From Actinomycetes bacterium (GTDB taxonomy: Bacteria; Actinomycetota; Acidimicrobiia; Spongiisociales; UBA4744), in contig JAHEDM010000012.1 of NCBI GenBank assembly GCA_024641205.1, forward strand, positions 1-15,196: DNA of 15,196 nucleotides. Direction: 5' to 3'. Below the pieces are notes generated by a model. That model was not told the origin of the DNA, did not search any database, and was given only the letters and a program-made list of their open reading frames with translations. Below are positions 13,230 to 15,196 of the stretch, one piece after another (within the stretch, counting starts at the first letter, position 1; every line of letters begins with the position of its first letter). The position numbers and the translations under genes are program-made.

Positions 13230-14467
13230 GCCACGCTCGCCGCCTTCTCCATCGCCTGCAAGAGGGGGAGTGGTTGACCACTCAGATACCTGATGAGCGC
13301 CCCACCTGCGGTAGAAACGAACCCAATATCGTTCAGGTCGATGAATCGGCGCGCACTGGCGACGGTGTCACCTCCACCGATCACGGAGTACCCGGCCGCT
13401 CCGGCAATCGCCGACCAGAGTTCTCTGGTGCCCTTGGCGCCTACCTCGGACTCGTAGACACCGGCCGGACCGTTGACGAAGATCGTGGCTGCCGCAGCGA
13501 GGACCTCCCGATAGACGCCGATTGTCTCCGAGCCGATATCGATGATCGGAGCGGGCGCCGGTAGCCGGGCTGCGGGTAGTTCCGCGCGCACACCCGCATC
13601 GTCGTACGCGACATCGACCGGCATGCGGATCTTGTCCGGGTGCGCCTGCAGATACTCAGCTGCCGGTGCCAGGAACGCATCCAGGGCCCGGTCGCGGATG
13701 AACTGCTCCGAAGGCTCTCCCAGCCGGATTCCGCTCGCCATCAGCATCACCTGACCGGTGATCCCTGAGGTGAGCACGGTATCGGCGATTCCTTCTGCCA
13801 GCACCTTGCGCATCATCGAGAATGCATCCGAGATCTTCAAGCCGCCGAGCACGAAGACGCATGGTCGCTCGGGATGCTCGGCAACCCCGGACAAGGCATC
13901 GAGTTCCGCCACCAGGAGCCGGCCTCCCGCAGTCGGCAGCAGCTCTTGAAAAGCGACCATCGAAGGGGCGTTCCGGTGCGCGGCTGCGAAGGCGTCGTTT
14001 ACGTAGATGTCGAACAACGGTGCCAGGTGGCGCACCAGGTAGGTGCCGGTCATCTCAGCAGCGGACAATTTGACTGCGTTCTCGAACGTCGAGACCTCTT
14101 CCGTCAAGAAGCGAAGGTTGTCCAACAACAGTATGTCTCCGGGCTGCACCCGGCGGATCGCTTCTCGAGCCGTCGGTCCGGCCACGTCGTCGATGTAGGC
14201 GACCGGGTGCTCCAGCATTTCGGTGAGCAACTGGGCGTGCTCTTCGAGTGGCACGAGGTTGTGGTAATCGAGCGTGTCGCCCTGGTGGGCGATCAAGACG
14301 AGACGGGCACCGGCTTCGGTCAGATCGCGAATGGTTGGCAGGCTCATCCGCAGCCGGTTGTCATCCCTGATCTTGCCGGTAGCCAGGTCGATAGGAGAGT
14401 TGATGTCGACTCGGAGCAGAACCCGCTTGCCGTTGACGTCGAGGTCGTCAATTGACCGAATCTTCAC
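13226..14467 (-). CDS. pgk: Archaeal-type phosphoglycerate kinase
   Basis: This 413-residue PGK transfers the acyl phosphate of 1,3-bisphosphoglycerate to ADP, making ATP and 3-phosphoglycerate. It begins with GTG at 14467, with GGAGG 4 bases upstream. Seen are LLRVDINSPID (R19, D21, N23), LIAHQGDT, LLLDNLRF, a VNDAFAAAHR segment, VLGGLKISD, NGPAGVYE and VIGGGDT near the C-terminus. HQG in place of the usual bacterial SHLGRP, plus the EEHAQLLTE helix, the FLTEEVS segment and IGSETIGVYRE, place it with archaeal PGKs rather than the housekeeping bacterial type. It lies 16 bases after the type II GAPDH gene and overlaps the C_GCAxxG gene. A separate housekeeping PGK elsewhere in the genome is likely but cannot be seen here. 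Confidence 0.92.
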   Translation of the reverse strand: MKIRSIDDLDVNGKRVLLRVDINSPIDLATGKIRDDNRLRMSLPTIRDLTEAGARLVLIAHQGDTLDYHNLVPLEEHAQLLTEMLEHPVAYIDDVAGPTAREAIRRVQPGDILLLDNLRFLTEEVSTFENAVKLSAAEMTGTYLVRHLAPLFDIYVNDAFAAAHRNAPSMVAFQELLPTAGGRLLVAELDALSGVAEHPERPCVFVLGGLKISDAFSMMRKVLAEGIADTVLTSGITGQVMLMASGIRLGEPSEQFIRDRALDAFLAPAAEYLQAHPDKIRMPVDVAYDDAGVRAELPAARLPAPAPIIDIGSETIGVYREVLAAAATIFVNGPAGVYESEVGAKGTRELWSAIAGAAGYSVIGGGDTVASARRFIDLNDIGFVSTAGGALIRYLSGQPLPLLQAMEKAASVA

Positions 14468-14483
14468 ATGTCCTCCGTTTGGA

Positions 14484-15196
14484 TCAGGCCATACCGAGGT
14501 ACTTGTTGGTCATGCCGACGGCCTCGAGGCGGTCTTCCTGCATTCGGAGCGATGCTCTGATGCCGTCCATCGTCTCGGGGATCACTACCGACTCCTGTGG
14601 GATGTTGATGGCGAACATGATGTCGTCGCCCGACATGCCGACCATTTCTTCGAACAGACCTACCTCGTACATGTCGCCACGCGTGTGGCCGAGGAACCGC
14701 GCATAGTTGAAGAGTGACGTATTGGTGTTGAACCCGTCGGCGATACGAACCACCCGGATACGGGGGTGGGCCCGGAACGCCTCGATTACCTCGTCCGGGG
14801 TCGTCTTCGTCTTTGGTGTGGCCACGATGGTGATGATGTGCCCGTGCGTCACCGGGGCGTGGACCAGGAGACCGGTCGCATCGATATGCGGCATGATGTT
14901 CATCAGGTCGACGGCCTGATGGTTGGGGATTGGCTCGACCATGAGTGAATCGACCAAACCCCGGTGCGTGTCACCTGGATCGGCCACGCGCCGGATGATC
15001 GTGATAGCCGTCTTCTCGACGCCGAAAGCCCGGTCAAGGCAGTCAACGGTACGGATGAGACCGGTGGTGTTGCAGGAGGTCAGTTTCAGGTAGTTCTGCC
15101 CGAGGCCCTTCTCATAGTTGGCGTACCCGTGGAAGAAGACGTCGGCTATCGACCCTTTCTCGCCACCCTGGAAGATGGCCTTCACCCCGTGCTGGA
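14484..15196 (-). CDS. gap: Type II (archaeal-type) glyceraldehyde-3-phosphate dehydrogenase, 5' end cut by window edge
   Basis: The visible 236 residues are the C-terminal part. The frame is open to the right edge, so the true start lies outside the window and the GTG at 15185 should not be taken as the start. The roughly 100 missing residues would hold the N-terminal NAD(P)-binding motif. Seen are GVKAIFQGGEK, SCNTTGLIR with the nucleophilic cysteine (codon at 15072-15074), IIRRVADP, PVTHGHI and a C-terminal IPETMDGIRA. These are hallmarks of the archaeal phosphorylating GAPDH, which shares little sequence with the bacterial type I enzyme. It oxidises glyceraldehyde-3-phosphate to 1,3-bisphosphoglycerate using NAD or NADP. 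PGK, the next enzyme in the pathway, follows after 16 bases. Confidence 0.92.
   Translation of the reverse strand, partial: QHGVKAIFQGGEKGSIADVFFHGYANYEKGLGQNYLKLTSCNTTGLIRTVDCLDRAFGVEKTAITIIRRVADPGDTHRGLVDSLMVEPIPNHQAVDLMNIMPHIDATGLLVHAPVTHGHIITIVATPKTKTTPDEVIEAFRAHPRIRVVRIADGFNTNTSLFNYARFLGHTRGDMYEVGLFEEMVGMSGDDIMFAINIPQESVVIPETMDGIRASLRMQEDRLEAVGMTNKYLGMA

Noticed and set aside
1..15196. CRISPR arrays, tRNA or rRNA genes, insertion sequences, phage or defence genes
   Set aside because: No regularly spaced repeats, cloverleaf sequences, transposase motifs or terminal inverted repeats were seen on either strand by eye. A tool-based scan was not possible.

Overview
This is a GC-rich bacterial window, tightly packed with genes, mostly on the minus strand. 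Two enzymes of the F420-dependent luciferase-like (LLM) family point to an F420-making lineage. An Actinomycetota relative (for example Acidimicrobiia-like) or a Chloroflexota relative fits best, but this is inference: there is no rRNA or marker gene here. No tRNA, CRISPR array, insertion sequence, phage gene or transcription factor was found. The longest non-coding stretches are about 196 bases.

Region A (1-2875, minus strand) holds three closely spaced genes: a zinc-dependent dehydrogenase, a creatininase-fold hydrolase and a ketose-3-epimerase-like TIM barrel cut by the left edge. Together they match the IolM-IolN-IolO branch of myo-inositol catabolism described in Thermotoga: scyllo-inosose, then 3-dehydro-scyllo-inosose, then 5-keto-L-gluconate, then D-tagaturonate. 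The first enzyme of that route (IolG) and an inositol transporter are not in the window.

Region B (3072-7420) is mixed. On the plus strand are a zinc-less quinone-reductase-like MDR enzyme, a small YdhR-like protein, a CoxG-type SRPBCC protein with a C-terminal membrane-anchor-like helix, and a low-molecular-weight phosphatase. Two paralogous Rv1855c-type LLM oxidoreductases lie on the minus strand. A perfect 10-bp stem-loop separates the first two plus-strand genes.

Region C (6584-15196, minus strand) is a long run of co-directional genes. In order of transcription from the right edge they are: an archaeal-type (type II) GAPDH (5' end missing), an archaeal-type phosphoglycerate kinase, a four-cysteine C_GCAxxG_C_C protein, a cupin, a two-subunit transketolase, an SDR dehydrogenase, a metallo-beta-lactamase-fold hydrolase, an MFS transporter and an LLM enzyme. 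Several junctions are 4-base start/stop overlaps (pgk/C_GCAxxG, transketolase N/C, MFS/LLM). A 130-base gap before the cupin holds a promoter-like and operator-like site, so there may be two transcription units.

Region C looks like a self-contained catabolic module. The SDR, cupin and MBL hydrolase could process a carbohydrate or polyol, the transketolase could cleave it to glyceraldehyde-3-phosphate, and GAPDH plus PGK would then harvest ATP and reductant. The substrate cannot be read from the sequence. The archaeal-style GAPDH/PGK pair in a bacterial catabolic operon, together with the C_GCAxxG protein, is the strongest candidate for something undescribed.
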